Positions 24,057-36,039 of a DNA stretch of 64,000 nucleotides are shown here, one piece after another. The notes beneath the pieces were generated by a model that was given only the letters and a program-made list of their open reading frames with translations, ran no database searches and had not been told where the DNA came from. Both the position numbers and the translations under genes were made by a program. Every line of letters starts with the position of its first letter. Within the stretch, counting starts at the first letter, position 1. Source of the DNA: Rosa chinensis (Eukaryota > Streptophyta > Magnoliopsida > Rosales > Rosaceae); assembly GCF_002994745.2 (NCBI RefSeq), contig NC_037093.1, forward strand, positions 47,968,384 to 48,032,383. The letters run 5' to 3'.

Positions 24057-25690
24057 AATAAAATTTTGATTGAAAAAATCTTTGTAGCTAGGAGAACGCG
24101 CCCCACGCACGAAGAGAATAAGAACAAAGGGTTTTCGAGTGCGATCTCTCCCTGCCAAACGCCGTCGGCGATCCTACCGCTGCGTTCCTGTCAGGGAGAG
24201 GATGTGAGTCCAGTTTAGCGGCGAGGTTCTATGGCGGAGGTTTGGCTCAGGGATGGAAAATGGCTATTTGATCTTGGAGGGGGCAGATCGTTATGGATCT
24301 CTTCTTCTTAGATCATGGGCAAGAACTTAGAAGGTGTAGAGGAGGGGTGTGTCTTGCCGGCAGCTGGTTCAGATGCCACTGCTGGTTCTGGGATCTAGGC
24401 TATGGCTGGGTCTTCGATCTCATGGCAGAACGAGCCGGGAGAGGGTTCGTCTATTTTTGGAATTCGATCTCGGACGTTGGCCAGGCTTTGGGGTGGCCAG
24501 CTTCGTGGTGCGGCGGTGTGAACGACATAGAGATGCATCGCGGCGGCGGGCGGTGCAAGGTATTTGTGTGGTTGTGTGGTGATGGCGCCCATTGGAAGCA
24601 AGCTTGGTGGCCTGCTACACTGGTTCCTTGTGGGGATGGGTGGTTGTGTCAGGCCTTTGTGTTAGGGCCTTGCTGGTGGTCTTTTCTTTACTAGTTGTCT
24701 ATTGTTTAGTTGTTTTTTTTCTCTGCAGTATTAACGGTGTCTACAGGGTTCGAGTTCCATCTTCCTCTGGCTTCGTTGACCTATAGATCGATTGGTATTG
24801 TTGTGTTAGGTATTAGATGTTGGGTCAAGTGCGCTGGAAGTTGTGGCAGAGACAATCATCACTTGGGCCTTCTAAAAGGTCATTCCTGTCTGGTTTTGGG
24901 TCAATGGAGATGGCAAAAAAGTCTGGCTGTGGCATAGACAATCATCTTGGCCTTCAAGTGGGTCGTTCATGTCTGGTGTTAGGTCGGTGGCGATGGTGAT
25001 TTGGAGCAATAGTGGGTTGATGGTGTTGACAATATGGTGGTGACGATGTTGGGTTTACTTTAGTCCCAGGTCTAAGTGTCCAACACTCAGCTTTGGTCGG
25101 GTTGGAGTCACAATGAGTGTTGGCTTGGTCGATCAAAGGTTGGTCAAGTGGTCTCTGGGTGGGGAGTTTGTGTTGACACAAGTGAGTTATCTGGCTCATT
25201 TTTCTTCTTGGCTGGACGAGAGGGGAGATGTCAAGAATTCACTGCTCCTGCGCATGTTGTCTTTGCCATTGAGTTGTTGTGCAAGTTTTTCTTTGTCTCT
25301 TTAAGTCTGTAGTTGCAATTTGGCTTGAGTGGCTTTATTGTTTAGTCAACCGTTATCTTGTTTAGAGTCAGGGTGTTTTGGCTCCTTTAGTTAGTCAGTA
25401 TAGATCTCTAGTGCAAAGTCTAGTGGCCAATTCTGTGTAAGAGCTTCCATGTTGGAATGTTGTTGCAGATTGCTGCCCAAAATTCATTATAAGCAGTTTC
25501 ATTATTAATGAAGTTTCTTCTTGACCATAAGTCATTGGAATGGATTAAAATAGTGCAATTTCATTCTTTGCCAATGAAGAAGACCGGCATAAAGGAGGTA
25601 CAATCTAGTTAAGAACATCCCAAATTGGCATGGAGTAGCCCCAACCCAATCTCCATATTCAGTTTGCGAAAAAAAATATTAATTAAAAAA
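24057..25690 (+). mobile_element. Probable non-autonomous retroposon inserted in copy B
   Basis: Copy A runs through the matching site near 14868 without this DNA. The body is G/T-rich (about 24100-25300), unlike its surroundings. Several open frames of Trp/Cys/Val-rich sequence match no known family. It ends in A-rich runs near 25668-25692. A degenerate duplication (CTCTAAAATTAG near 24042 and CTCAAAATTAAG near 25694) may be the target site. The layout resembles the R1 retroposon, but I could not align the two bodies. Confidence 0.5.
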
Positions 25691-26157
25691 AAAAACTCAA
25701 AATTAAGAGGATGATCTCTCAAGAAACTGTTGAGGTGTCATTCAACATAGGTCACACATCTATACTTTAGACTTTGGTGTGCTTCACCACCGCTATTGAC
25801 AATAGTAGAACAGAGGACCTCTCTTGGACAAGACCCTCACAGAGTTACTCGATGTCTCTACACTTGGTTGTGGATAAGTATGATGGGTTTAAGGTATACT
25901 ATATGTAGGATTTACATCAAACAACTTCATGGCCAGTACGGAGTACTAATCAGCTCCATGTATGATTTGTTTTAAATAAATCGATTGCAAATAACAATTT
26001 TTTATTTTTTTATTGCAAATAACATTTAAGCAGCATAAGAATAAATATGAAATATCAAGTCCTTATGATTTAAGTAAAATTGCTAGCTCAAATTACATGA
26101 TTTACATCCAAACTTGTTTTTTTTTTTTTATGATTACATCCAAACTTATTATTTTCT

Positions 26158-27330
26158 TTAGTATGAAATAGCATTGGGTTTGTCTAGTAATACAAGGCTT
26201 TCTACAAAATAATCCATAAAGTCGTAAGACACATACCCATTGATTCGAAAATCAGTAGTGCTTTTGGTCTTAGAATCCACCGATTTCAGCACTCCCTGAA
26301 TGCGCTCGAGCACTACATCACCACTGTTTCTGAACCATAGCGGCCGTGGATATGGATATGTTATATGATGGAAGTCCATAGTGAAAATAATAGTGCAGGA
26401 GTTTGCCACACCATACTCTTCCATGACCCACATGCTAAGACGAAATACGCCAAGACGAAATACATCAGTAAATTCTTGTTCAAAGAAAGCAAGGGAGTCC
26501 CTGTATCTTGAAATTAAGCAAATCTCTCTATTTCCCCAGAATGCAGGCATTGTCATTTCGCCAAATGATTCACTTGAAATATCAAAGGAAACAATGGAAT
26601 CGTGGTAGTTTATCATCTTATACTGATGAAACCAATGCAGAGCACCATTGACAAAAGCATGAGTGTCATGAAGAAAAGCTTTGGGATAACGGGCGTCGTC
26701 ACCAGAAATAACAATGGAAGCAGTTAGACTCTTCCATGAGCCACGGGCCAATGACCAAATCTCAACTTCACATGAACGAGCTCCCTGAACATAACTCACA
26801 GTTCTCAAAACCTTATAGTCATTGGTGGACGAATCATAACCGAAGGCATAACTTATTCTAGGGTTATCATCCCTGATGAAGGTGACACTAGGCCTGGCCA
26901 AAACCACGAACTTTCGAATACTAGGGTTCCAAATTAACACAGTAAAGTCACGAGCAACAAGGCATACCAGCCCGTTACAAGTCCCGACCACATTGATAGG
27001 CTCACTACCTAAAGCTATTGATTTTTTTTTGGAGATAGCAGCTTGTGTCCTATCGTAAGCTAAGAATGGATTTCTAAGCTTGGTATACACATCGAACGAA
27101 GGGTTATCTCGATGCAACGAGAAAGGCTCCCTCCTATCTGCAGGTGATGAAAAAGCCTGTAGCAAGAGGAGTTGGCCGTCTCTGCAGTTGAGGTGGAGGT
27201 GGGTGTCGATGAAACTAGAGGTTGAGATTATAGAGTTCCATGTCTTGCACACTGCTTTACATTTGAGTAAAGACTTGATGGGTAACCTCAGGAAGATTAC
27301 ATCTATGATCTCTTCAGGAAGGGCTTCCAT
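26158..27330 (-). CDS. F-box protein with F-box-associated (FBA type 1) domain
   Basis: A single-exon gene of 390 aa. The F-box is at aa 2-45 (LPEEIIDVIFLRLPIKSLLKCKAVCKTW pattern), the surface that binds SKP1 in SCF ubiquitin ligases. The rest matches the FBA_1 layout: an NGLVCL motif near aa 115, the IWNPSIRKF motif, a FGYDSSTNDYKV motif near 160-175, and a VNGALHWF motif near 225. Family members recruit a substrate for ubiquitination; the substrate here is unknown. The start is the first Met, directly before LPEEI, about 70 bases below a TATA box. The gene lies just past the right end of duplication copy B. Length and structure are normal for the family, with no lesions seen. Confidence 0.93.
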   Translation of the reverse strand: MEALPEEIIDVIFLRLPIKSLLKCKAVCKTWNSIISTSSFIDTHLHLNCRDGQLLLLQAFSSPADRREPFSLHRDNPSFDVYTKLRNPFLAYDRTQAAISKKKSIALGSEPINVVGTCNGLVCLVARDFTVLIWNPSIRKFVVLARPSVTFIRDDNPRISYAFGYDSSTNDYKVLRTVSYVQGARSCEVEIWSLARGSWKSLTASIVISGDDARYPKAFLHDTHAFVNGALHWFHQYKMINYHDSIVSFDISSESFGEMTMPAFWGNREICLISRYRDSLAFFEQEFTDVFRLGVFRLSMWVMEEYGVANSCTIIFTMDFHHITYPYPRPLWFRNSGDVVLERIQGVLKSVDSKTKSTTDFRINGYVSYDFMDYFVESLVLLDKPNAISY

Positions 27331-27402
27331 GGATCGGTCTTTAATTTTTTGTTTTGGCTAACATTTTCGATCTAATGCTAGAATAATGTGCTGAGGGTTT
27401 GC

Positions 27403-27409
27403 TTTTATA
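27403..27409 (-). promoter_or_regulatory. TATA box of the F-box gene
   Basis: On the minus strand the sequence reads CTATAAAAGC, a strong plant TATA context, about 73 bases upstream of the ATG at 27330. A transcript start near 27375 would follow. Confidence 0.6.
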
Positions 27410-27411
27410 GA

Positions 27412-28020
27412 TTTGGGGACACCCGTTCTAAAACCTATCTTCTTAAGAGTCCTAATTCCCATGTAATTCTAATTTCTGAGATATGACATCGCCTACTCCC
27501 ATTTCACACAAGATTTTATCAGAAATTTGAGTCCAAAATCATTTAGCGCGAGAAAGGATCAGCAAGCGAGGTAATAGGGAGTTTAGTTATCCTTGATTTT
27601 TAATTTCGGCCATGGATTGAAAATCTAAAGGCTATAATTATAACATGTGGACAACTCAACTTTAAACATATTAAATTAAGCAATTGTCTCTCCTGCATCG
27701 CATATTTCCTGCATCGTCTTTTAACAATCTATCAGAATAACAGAATACAAAAACATGCTGCAGTTCTAATCTCAGTAATGTGGTCTTCTCTTCTATCATA
27801 TCATATCATATCATATCAGTCTCTTGATCCCCTGTTCCAGTCCTTCAACCAAGGCAGTTGGTCAAGCACGTGAGGAACACATTGGACTATTCAAGCAAAA
27901 TCTACGATGAAACGAAAAGGCCAAACACCATATTGAACTTCAACAAGCATGATTTGATCCACAGGAAATTAAACGTTTTAACAAGTAACCATTAATACAA
28001 ATATGCCCAGAAACCTAGTG
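27412..28020. other. Intergenic spacer, no gene seen
   Basis: This lies between the F-box promoter and the DCP2 3' end. It holds a short TCATA run at about 27798-27818. No other structure was recognised. The DCP2 3' UTR probably extends into the right part, from 28297 downwards. Confidence 0.55.
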
Positions 28021-28297
28021 CAACTTTTACAATGTCAACTAGTCTTCATATGAAGCTTTTCCCTTTTAGCAATTTAAGTAAAAGCAAAGTATGAACAGAT
28101 GGAGAAAATGCATGCCTTTCGCAGCATGGGTTTCTATACATTTGTTTACAAAATATACATAAACCCAAACCCGAAAATCCAGTGCAAACAATGTACATCT
28201 GAATGAGGGCACCTCCATAGAATACCACAACACAAGTGAAACAAGGAAATAACCCAGCTTTGGAAACTTGAACCACTTTACAAGAAGCAAGTTGCAT

Positions 28298-31200
28298 TCA
28301 AGCAGAGAAACCAGCTTCCATTGCTTGTAAGATTGGAGCAGTATTGAACCTGAAGTTTCTGAAGCTCTTGCCAGGTCCTATGTCAGGAGGATGGACATCA
28401 AGCTCAGGTTTAGTTGATTGGCTCTCCATTATCATGTTGCTACTCCCTATTGAGCTGTTTTTTGCTCTCCACACACTGATTCCTAAAAATGATGAAAGAA
28501 AAAGCTCCTGAGCAAAAGCAGAAAAAGAATATCCACATAACCTGTACTATAAAAATCAAAGGCATCTTGTTATCAAAAGAAAATGCAATTGTGGATCTGG
28601 AAACATCAAAGCATCCAGTTTCATGTGCTCAACTATGATTGAAACCATAGACTATACCAGTACCATTTTACACAAAGAAAACCAAGACGTCTCTTGGCAA
28701 ATCAATCATGCTCATATGCTTTGGTTTCTCCAAGATTATGCCATTCATCTGTTCTTTTCCTCTTTTAGTTTTATTTCACAAGTTTATTATAAACCTGAAG
28801 TTTATAGGCTATAAAGACATGAAAGTGGGAGGGAGAACCTCTCAGAGGCATATCAGGTCTTGGAGCAGTTGGGGGCTGATGTTTAAAGATCCATGACTTC
28901 AACGATCTGCATGACGACAAGGTCCCATTAGGCATTATTAAAAATGTTGGAACACTTTAGAAGATAATAAATTATATATCGAAAGTACTTACGCCAGAAA
29001 AGGTGACACCATGTAAAGCTTGAGGCCGGTGATACCACGGGATATCACATCATCACTTGCTGGCTGAAGATCATCCAGCCGATGCCATGCAATTTCCTGC
29101 AAACAAGTAACAAAAGCCGTGCGCTTAGCATGTGATAATGTGCAAGATACAAGGTATATATATACAATATGGAAACGATGAATCAATTTAACAAATACTT
29201 AGGTATTTAGTTATCACATTGATTACCAACTTATAACTTTCAATGTAAACTACAAGTTCTTATCTTCTGGAATAAATTTTGCCAACCAATATAGAACAGT
29301 AGACAAAACCAGAATTGATTTATAAATGTTGTTGCATTAAGAATCACATACACTGATCTCCTTTTTGGTGAGTGGTGCAAAGGCTGTATCTTCCCTTACA
29401 CCAGCAATAATGTAGAGTCGCACCCTTTGTTGTCCAAATATAACTTCAATGTAATCATCTATTTTAAGAAGTTTAGTAACATCAAATCCTGTTTCTTCAT
29501 GGACCTGCATTCAAAGAAAAAAAAACCAGGCTATTTAACAACAGAGGAGAGGAAAAACCATATGATAGTCTAGGGACATGCTTTCAGAGGGAAAAATGAC
29601 GTGCAACACTTTCTGATGCAAAGTGTAATCGAATAACATTCCTCATCAGTGAAAAACATTATGAAACAAAGCAAATTACTTCAGCCATAGATCTTAGTTT
29701 CTTAGTACTAAAAAAATCTATAGTAAAATTTACTAAGCTGACATAATAATCCATAGTATGTTATGCAATTTCCCATAGGATGAAGCCATTACACCAACCT
29801 CCTTTCCCAAAAATTCTCTCATGGAGGGTCGCACTGTCCTACTCCATATCACAGATTTGGGGAAAATGAAGTTGGGGTACTATCCTAAAACTGCTGTTAA
29901 CGTGTAATAAAGTATACGGCAAGAGTATTGCTACAGAATAGATATGAATCCTCAAGCCATGGTGCATGCGGTTTATTTGATATGCTCTGCCTAATAGCAG
30001 TTGATCTTATCACCTCAAGCAGATGAGAGCCCATATGTCATGCAATATAAAATCTAAAATTATAATTTTAGGTTTGTAAACCATACTCACCCACTGCCCT
30101 AGCAACACATCCACAGGTCATACAAAAACATAAGATTTGTCCTACCTATTATCTCACTTGCAAATTTTTGCACATTATGCTGCAACCACACAAGAATGTA
30201 AAGTGCTAAAAATATCATTTACTATGTTTCAAATTCACTGGTTCCTGGCTGTGAAATCTCAGTTTAAATCTCATAAAAAAAAAAAAGAACTGGATAAAGA
30301 AAGAGAACTGCATAAGAAAGAATCTTACTTCTCTGATGGCACATGCATGGTCTTCCTCGTCTTTGTTCTTTTTGCCACGAGGAAAACTCCAGCTTGATCC
30401 TTTCCATCCCTTCACTAGTATGCACTGCCAATTGGACAAACACAAAATAAAAATAAGCACAGGACAAAATGAAAATCATACTTTTCATGTAAGCTTATAT
30501 AGTTCGCTGTTCACCACTGCATATAACAAGATCTTATCATATCAAATTATCAACTACTCATCAAACTTAGAATTATGAAATGACTTGCCACATTTGAAAT
30601 ATAGTTTTACGAAAAGTTGTTCTTGTTAAAAATCAAAGTTCAAGAATCATTCAAAAAATTCTCACCCTTTCATAGGTTTCATCCAAAATGATTGCTCCAG
30701 TTACAGGAACCTTAACCTTGTAAGAAGTGAAGTCCTTAAATATGTCGTCTATATGGGCAACATAAGGTTTAAGAACATCACAGCTGTTAAACACTGCAAG
30801 ATATTAAGGAAAATCTGAATACACTAATGATCCATGCTCTTCAAATCAGTAATCGGATTATTGGTTGACCCGGTACACATGATTTTCAGGTCACCATAAA
30901 TGACAATGCAGGGAAGAAACAGAAGGACTAGCATGGAGAAGGGGATATAACTTGAGAGGCACAAATTACAATGGGGTGTCATTAAGACAACACTTCCAGA
31001 GTAATCTAAGACTGTAAATCATACAAGATATCCGAACATAGAATATTTTGGTTTATTATGGTGATGATCCACATGAACATGACTTGGTACATCACGATTT
31101 CTTTTCAATTATATCAAAGCAATAAATAAATAAATAAATAAGTAAATAAAAGAATCCACAAATTAAAAAGAAAAAGGATCAACTAAATGATCCACATGCA

Positions 31201-31831
31201 TGTGACAATAAATAGAAATGATGACAAAGCAAGTTGCTTTCCTATTAAACTACATATTATTGATCAAGGATTTGAAGGGGCAGCCATGTGTAGATTACAT
31301 ATAAAAAAATTGGAAAACAAATATGACTCAGTTAGCATTCACTTGACAATAGACTGCAAAGGATACATAAAGAAGTAAACTCCTTCAAATTAAATGACTT
31401 CAGCGATGGATTTTTCTCCACTGAGTTGTCTTCATAAAACCAATGAGCATACTCCACAAGAAATAAAATCCTCTCAAATGATTGTAGGTCTTCTTTTGGA
31501 ACGTTTAGAACAAACCGACTGCAAGCGAATTAGTAAGATAAATTAGGCTTAGATATTTGTCAAAGGGAATCAGACTAACATAGATAAAGCATAAGCAATG
31601 CATTAGCAACGAGAGCCAATGGGGAAGAGAAAAGCAATAGGCGATGAAATTTATACACGACTAGGATGTTGAATGAACAAGAAAAAAATAAGTCTAAAGA
31701 AAAAGTTCTGTATCTAATCGAATAGATAGAGAAGTATGTACTCGTGCAAACCTGCAGAGATCATCGAGGAGTTCCTGGGGAGGAAGGCCATTCTTTAGCG
31801 GAGCACTTGAAGACCGGGGAAGGCCAGACAT
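28298..31831 (-). CDS. DCP2: mRNA-decapping enzyme subunit 2 (Nudix hydrolase)
   Basis: Eight coding exons on the minus strand: 31831-31752, 31518-31367, 30793-30666, 30424-30329, 29504-29352, 29096-28993, 28906-28839 and 28482-28298. All are GT-AG with matching phases, giving 321 aa. DCP2 removes the 5' cap of mRNAs in cytoplasmic P-bodies, releasing m7GDP and a 5'-monophosphate RNA for XRN decay; DCP1 and VCS are its known plant partners. The N-terminal Box A region is at about aa 10-95. The Nudix domain follows, with WSFPRGKK and the Nudix box starting at Gly137 and ending REVHEETGF (catalytic Glu pair near 155-156), split across exons 4 and 5. Box B lies near aa 225-245 ([15 protein letters not shown]). 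The protein is somewhat shorter than Arabidopsis TDT/DCP2 as I recall it. All catalytic residues are present. It is probably the only housekeeping gene in the window. Confidence 0.95.
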
Positions 31832-32124
31832 GGTGGCTTCCCGGTGATTTCTGATATTTTCAAAAAAATCAAGTATCAATGTGGATATACCAGGCTATGC
31901 TCAAATTTGCACTAACACACAAAATTATGTATATAATCTGTAGAAAGATTCTTTCATGAAATTTATGAAAGCACTGCCATCTCTTTTCTTTCTCTTGGTT
32001 TTGATCAACTTGCTTGGATTTAATAAGTCTTTTCATGCATTTGTAAAATCCAATAAGAGCATGCACTTCACTTCGGGGAATAAATTGAATAACAATCTTT
32101 GTATTGATACAAATAAACCAAGGT

Positions 32125-33600
32125 TAGTTTCTATACCCCTAGATTTTCCAACATAAGCACAGCAAACCAATTGATTTAACAACCATGACTCAATGAACCC
32201 CTTTACCATTCAGGACTTTTAGTAATTATATGTAAATTTGGATGAAACTTGGACAGCATAACCACCTCAAAGCCACTCAACTTAATAGTTAATACCATCT
32301 AGCAGAATCCTAAGATACTCCTATACCACTTGACCAGCCTAGTGTTTTCAAATGCAACATTAAAAGGGTAAGTTCTCAAGTAAATAACCAAAATTGAACA
32401 AAGTATTATCAGCTTAAGCCTTTTCTTGTCAGAAATATCAGCTTAAGCCTTTTCTTGTCGGAATTATCTGTTTGAACTAATTGTAAGCATGAATTTGTCA
32501 AGAAAAAAAAAATTCTCTACTGTAAGAGATTTTCCACCCTAAAACGACTTAGAAAAATGTACGAATTCACGTATAGAAGAACAGAACAATATAAGATGAA
32601 AGCACATTGCTAATGAAAAGATATATATTCGAAGACCTTTTCTGTTGGATCTGCATGCCCTATTGCTAAAATTGAGAGAAACCGACTCCAAAACTGTTGG
32701 ACAGAGAGAGATATAATGCAAATTAGGAGAGAACACAATACCTTGCTGAGTTTCTATGTTCTCACTTTAAGACTGGGACAAGAGTGAAAATGGAAATTGA
32801 TTAAAGAATTTCTTTGGATTCCCAATACTGAAAGTGGGACTGTGGGAGCAGAAAAGAATTGCTTCTAATTGATTCTATAATTGTACAAATTGTTTTCCCT
32901 TTGCTATCTTTCTACTAAAAGAAAAATAAAAATTAACACAAATGCAACTTTGATGATATTCTTTCATGCACTCTTCACATATAAGTAGGGACAAAATTGC
33001 ACAATTATAATACTCTTTTTTTTTTTTTGGAGAGAGCACAACTATAATACTTGGAATAGATTTGTAATCAAATAACGATGTAATGCATTTATAGATATAT
33101 CTACAGCCCTAAATTTCCACCAAATCACCTAAACAAGCTATCCGAGCCAAGTTCATTTGAACCATAACTCAGTTGAAAGTTGAAACCCACTCAGCCTATG
33201 ATATGATCTAGCGGAATCCTCCTATACATCTACTCTTCCACACTAGCCTATGATATGATCAAGCTCTCGCTCCGAGTCTACCTGACCCAAAATTGAATAA
33301 AGCTGTGGTTTAAGCTTTATTTTCCTCATTATAGTGATCATGAACCTGCATTGTGCAAATACACAGCGTATTGCCTAAAGCCCTAGAATTTTCACTAATA
33401 CAGTCAAAATAAGTAAGCTAGCAGCACCAAATTGAATTAACAATCATGACTCGGTGAACATCTTTACCATTAAGGCTTTTCAGCATTTCGATTAAATTGT
33501 AAGGGACGACATACCCACGACAAAGCCACTCAATGTAGTACCATCAAGCAGAATCCTAAGATACTTCTATACCACTACACCAGCCTATGTTTTCATATCT
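32125..33600. repeat. Diverged direct repeats in the DCP2 leader region
   Basis: A segment of about 200 bases recurs at about 32130-32345 and 33375-33595, sharing AGCAGAATCCTAAGATAC and ACCATGACTC/ATCATGACTC-type blocks. A weaker, shorter relative lies at about 33105-33285 (AGCGGAATCCT, CTATACATCTA). All are in direct orientation. The origin is unknown; an old non-coding transposon would fit. Confidence 0.55.
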
Positions 33601-33689
33601 TTTTTTTTTTTTCTTTGCTTTTCCAGAACAAACTTTTAAAAACACACAGGAGGAGAATGCAGAGTAGAAGATGAGGGCACTACTAAGAG

Positions 33690-33880
33690 CGGTGGTTGAT
33701 TCCTATAAGCTAGGACTTGGGGTTTAGAAGGAATTTGTTTGACCATGAGATGGGGCAGTTGATCTCTTTGTTAGGGATGCTGGAGAGTGTTAGACTAGTG
33801 GACTCTAGATTAGACTTAGCGGTGTGGAAGTTTGATTCTAATCCGGTCTTTTCCTGCAAATGGTTTCTCTTTGAACATAC
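33690..33880 (+). mobile_element. LINE zf-RVT-linker fragment
   Basis: The plus strand gives GFRRNLFDHEMGQL.SLLGMLESVRL and WKFDSNPVFSCKWF. This is the conserved stretch just before the zinc-binding end of plant LINE ORF2 (R.NL.D.E...L..LL, W..D..G.FS.KS pattern). Only this piece remains and stops follow. It lies in the presumed DCP2 leader intron, opposite to DCP2. Confidence 0.65.
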
Positions 33881-34249
33881 TTGCTTCCCAACTATGAGCC
33901 AGCAGGAAAGCCAAAATTCCTCCCGAAGTCAAAGCTTCGGCACGATTGCATCCCATGCTAAAACTCAATGCATATGACTAATTGGTACAAGGTGCCCACT
34001 GGTTGGTTAGCTTACAATCATCACCAACCACAAGTGTTCACTCAACGATCCTCTTATTCATTTCCAACCATTAATAATTTCTGCCATAGGGCAACGAAAA
34101 CTCAAAAGGAGAACTAAATTCACTAAGGAAGCCACTAATTCTACTTGATCACTAAGATTCCTTCGACTCCCCAAGTTTCAAAGAGTAGCAGAATCCCGCT
34201 TCTCCGGAATTCCCAAAACTCTATCAAGATTTGGTGTTGAGAATGTTAC

Positions 34250-34420
34250 CTGGATCGACGGTGGGTCGAGGATTATTCGAAAATTCGCGTTCAACTGAGA
34301 CACATAGAGAGAGAGAGGGACAAGGATCAGAAATTCGGAATCATCGCAACACTGAAGAGAAGAGAAGAGAAGGGCGGGCGAGAGTCTACTTACCTTTGAC
34401 AGAGAGAGCTTGGGCTTTTG
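34250..34420 (-). other. Possible 5' UTR leader exon of DCP2
   Basis: On the minus strand a CT-rich, TCTC-repeat leader ends at GATCCAG followed by GTAAC (donor at 34249-34248). A matching acceptor, TATCAG, lies 20 bases upstream of the DCP2 ATG (exon resumes at 31850). A 2.4-kb leader intron would result. This is inferred from splice signals and base composition only; the upstream limit is a guess. Confidence 0.4.
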
Positions 34421-34512
34421 CTCTGTTGCTCTCTTGCTCCGACTCTACTTGCTTCTACTTGCTCTCACCTACGCTTCTATTTTTCTTTTCAGTTTTCATG
34501 AGGGGGAGGTAA

Positions 34513-35145
34513 GGGAGGTTTTATTTTTATTTTTTTTAAAATAGAACCACCACGGCTGCCCTCAAATCGTGACCATTAATGAAACCGTATAATACACAAA
34601 TGGATATTGTGCATAAATCTCAAAATACAATGAACATTAATAGAACATTCTGAAATAATAACCGGAGTCTCAATTAAGCATATATATATTCAAAAAAAAA
34701 AACACTAATTAACGAAGAATGCACGAGAATTGAGTTTTTATTCATACATCTAAATTTTGTATTTAGACCTCCTCGATCTCATAATTTTACCATTAAACTT
34801 CTAACTTTACCCTTTATTTTGCTTTCTTATTTTCTTTTATCTTCTATCTTCTACGAGCTGGAGAGCCGCTGTGCAAAAAACTTAAAATATTCGAAATCGT
34901 TAACCAATCTACTTGTTGTTGTCTTTCAAGTGGTCCGTATCATAATCTCTTCTTTCTCCACTATATGGAGATTAATTGTTATTCATGATATGATTCCATT
35001 TCATTTTATCTCCAAAACTTCTTACTCTTATTCACTGTAGAGGGAGAGCAATTGTCATTCATGATATGATTTCTAAACTATTACTACTTTATTTGTGGCG
35101 TTTATATGTGACTTTAGCATACTGGTTCTTTGTCTCATGTCTTAT
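34513..35145. other. Intergenic, A/T-rich, no gene seen
   Basis: A/T-rich sequence between the presumed DCP2 start and the palindromic element. No open frame of note and no tRNA-like structure. Confidence 0.5.
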
Positions 35146-35150
35146 AATTT

Positions 35151-35467
35151 TGTCACGCCCCTGATTTTACACACATGAAAATCGATATATATAATCCCAT
35201 AATTATACATGCGTAAATGTTCAGTCATCAATACAAATACCTGGAAACATCTTTCCTTATAACGAGTAAATACTGATGCCCTGAAACCATCCGAGTTAAT
35301 ATATAGAGCGAGTGTATATTAACTCGGATGGTTTCAGGGCATCAGTATTTACTCGTTATAAGGAAAGATGTTTCCAGGTATTTGTATTGATGACTGAACA
35401 TTCACGCATGTATAATTATGGGATTATATATATCGATTTTCATGTGTGTAAAATCAGGGGCGTGACA
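35151..35467. mobile_element. 317-bp near-perfect palindromic element with TG...CA ends
   Basis: The arms 35151-35303 and 35315-35467 are reverse complements with about one mismatch in 153 positions, around an 11-nt loop. The outer ends are TGTCACGCCCC and GGGGCGTGACA, the same kind of terminus as the LTR starts at 45853 and at 14785 (minus strand). The flanks are a perfect 5-bp duplication, AATTT (35146-35150, 35468-35472), as left by a retroviral-type integrase. No coding. Two LTR start fragments joined tail to tail, or a foldback MITE of unknown family, would both fit. Confidence 0.85.
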
Positions 35468-35472
35468 AATTT

Positions 35473-36039
35473 GACAACGTCAATCTTGTTTAATGGATTT
35501 TAGATTTGTTAACCATTTCATTTTGGGTTCTTGTCCTCATCTTAATTAACCTAATAGAGTTGGAAATAACAGAATACTACGACTCTATTGTTGTGAATAT
35601 TTTCATTAGTTTAGCTGAAGCATACACCGAGAACAATGTGAGAGGATTGAGGTTGGACATCATACATTCTTCGGGTACTTGAGTTGGGATGGTGTTTGGG
35701 TATTTTTTTTTTTTTTTGTTTGGGGATAAAAAAATATAAAAAAAATTCTAAATTTCAAAAATGTTTAGAGGTCCAAATATTAAATTTGGAGGTATGAATA
35801 GAAGCACCATTTTCAGAATGCTCGAGTCTCACAATATATCCTTAACTAAATTAGAATTTCAAGAATAATTTTAATCACTTTTTTAATAAATCATGATAGA
35901 AAATTCATTAATACTAATATCAGAATGACCATTACATACTCCTCTGCTATCTTTAATAATTTTAATAAGCTAAATATTTAAAAAATATTGATTAGTCTTG
36001 AATTCATTATGTCTTTTTCCTTTCAATAGGTAATTTTCA
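35473..36039. other. Intergenic, A/T-rich, no gene seen
   Basis: Sequence with homopolymer T and A runs. No gene or clear element ends recognised. Confidence 0.5.

Larger units (their letters stand above)
19185..25995. repeat. Segmental duplication copy B
   Basis: This is the counterpart of copy A (1-15110): the TNL exons 1-3, TNL upstream DNA to about 24050, then after an insertion the terminal block at about 25785-25995 (matches 14869-15110). It is less interrupted than A and gives the pre-insertion state for A's four large insertions. The last TNL exon (17266-18894) lies outside the comparison because copy A is cut by the window edge. Confidence 0.85.

Noticed and set aside
24293..25312. 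Several Trp/Cys/Val-rich frames
   Set aside because: They overlap in different frames inside a retroposon-like insertion absent from copy A; no homology recognised.
33717..33977. An independent small protein gene
   Set aside because: The sequence matches the pre-zinc region of plant LINE ORF2 and stops soon after.
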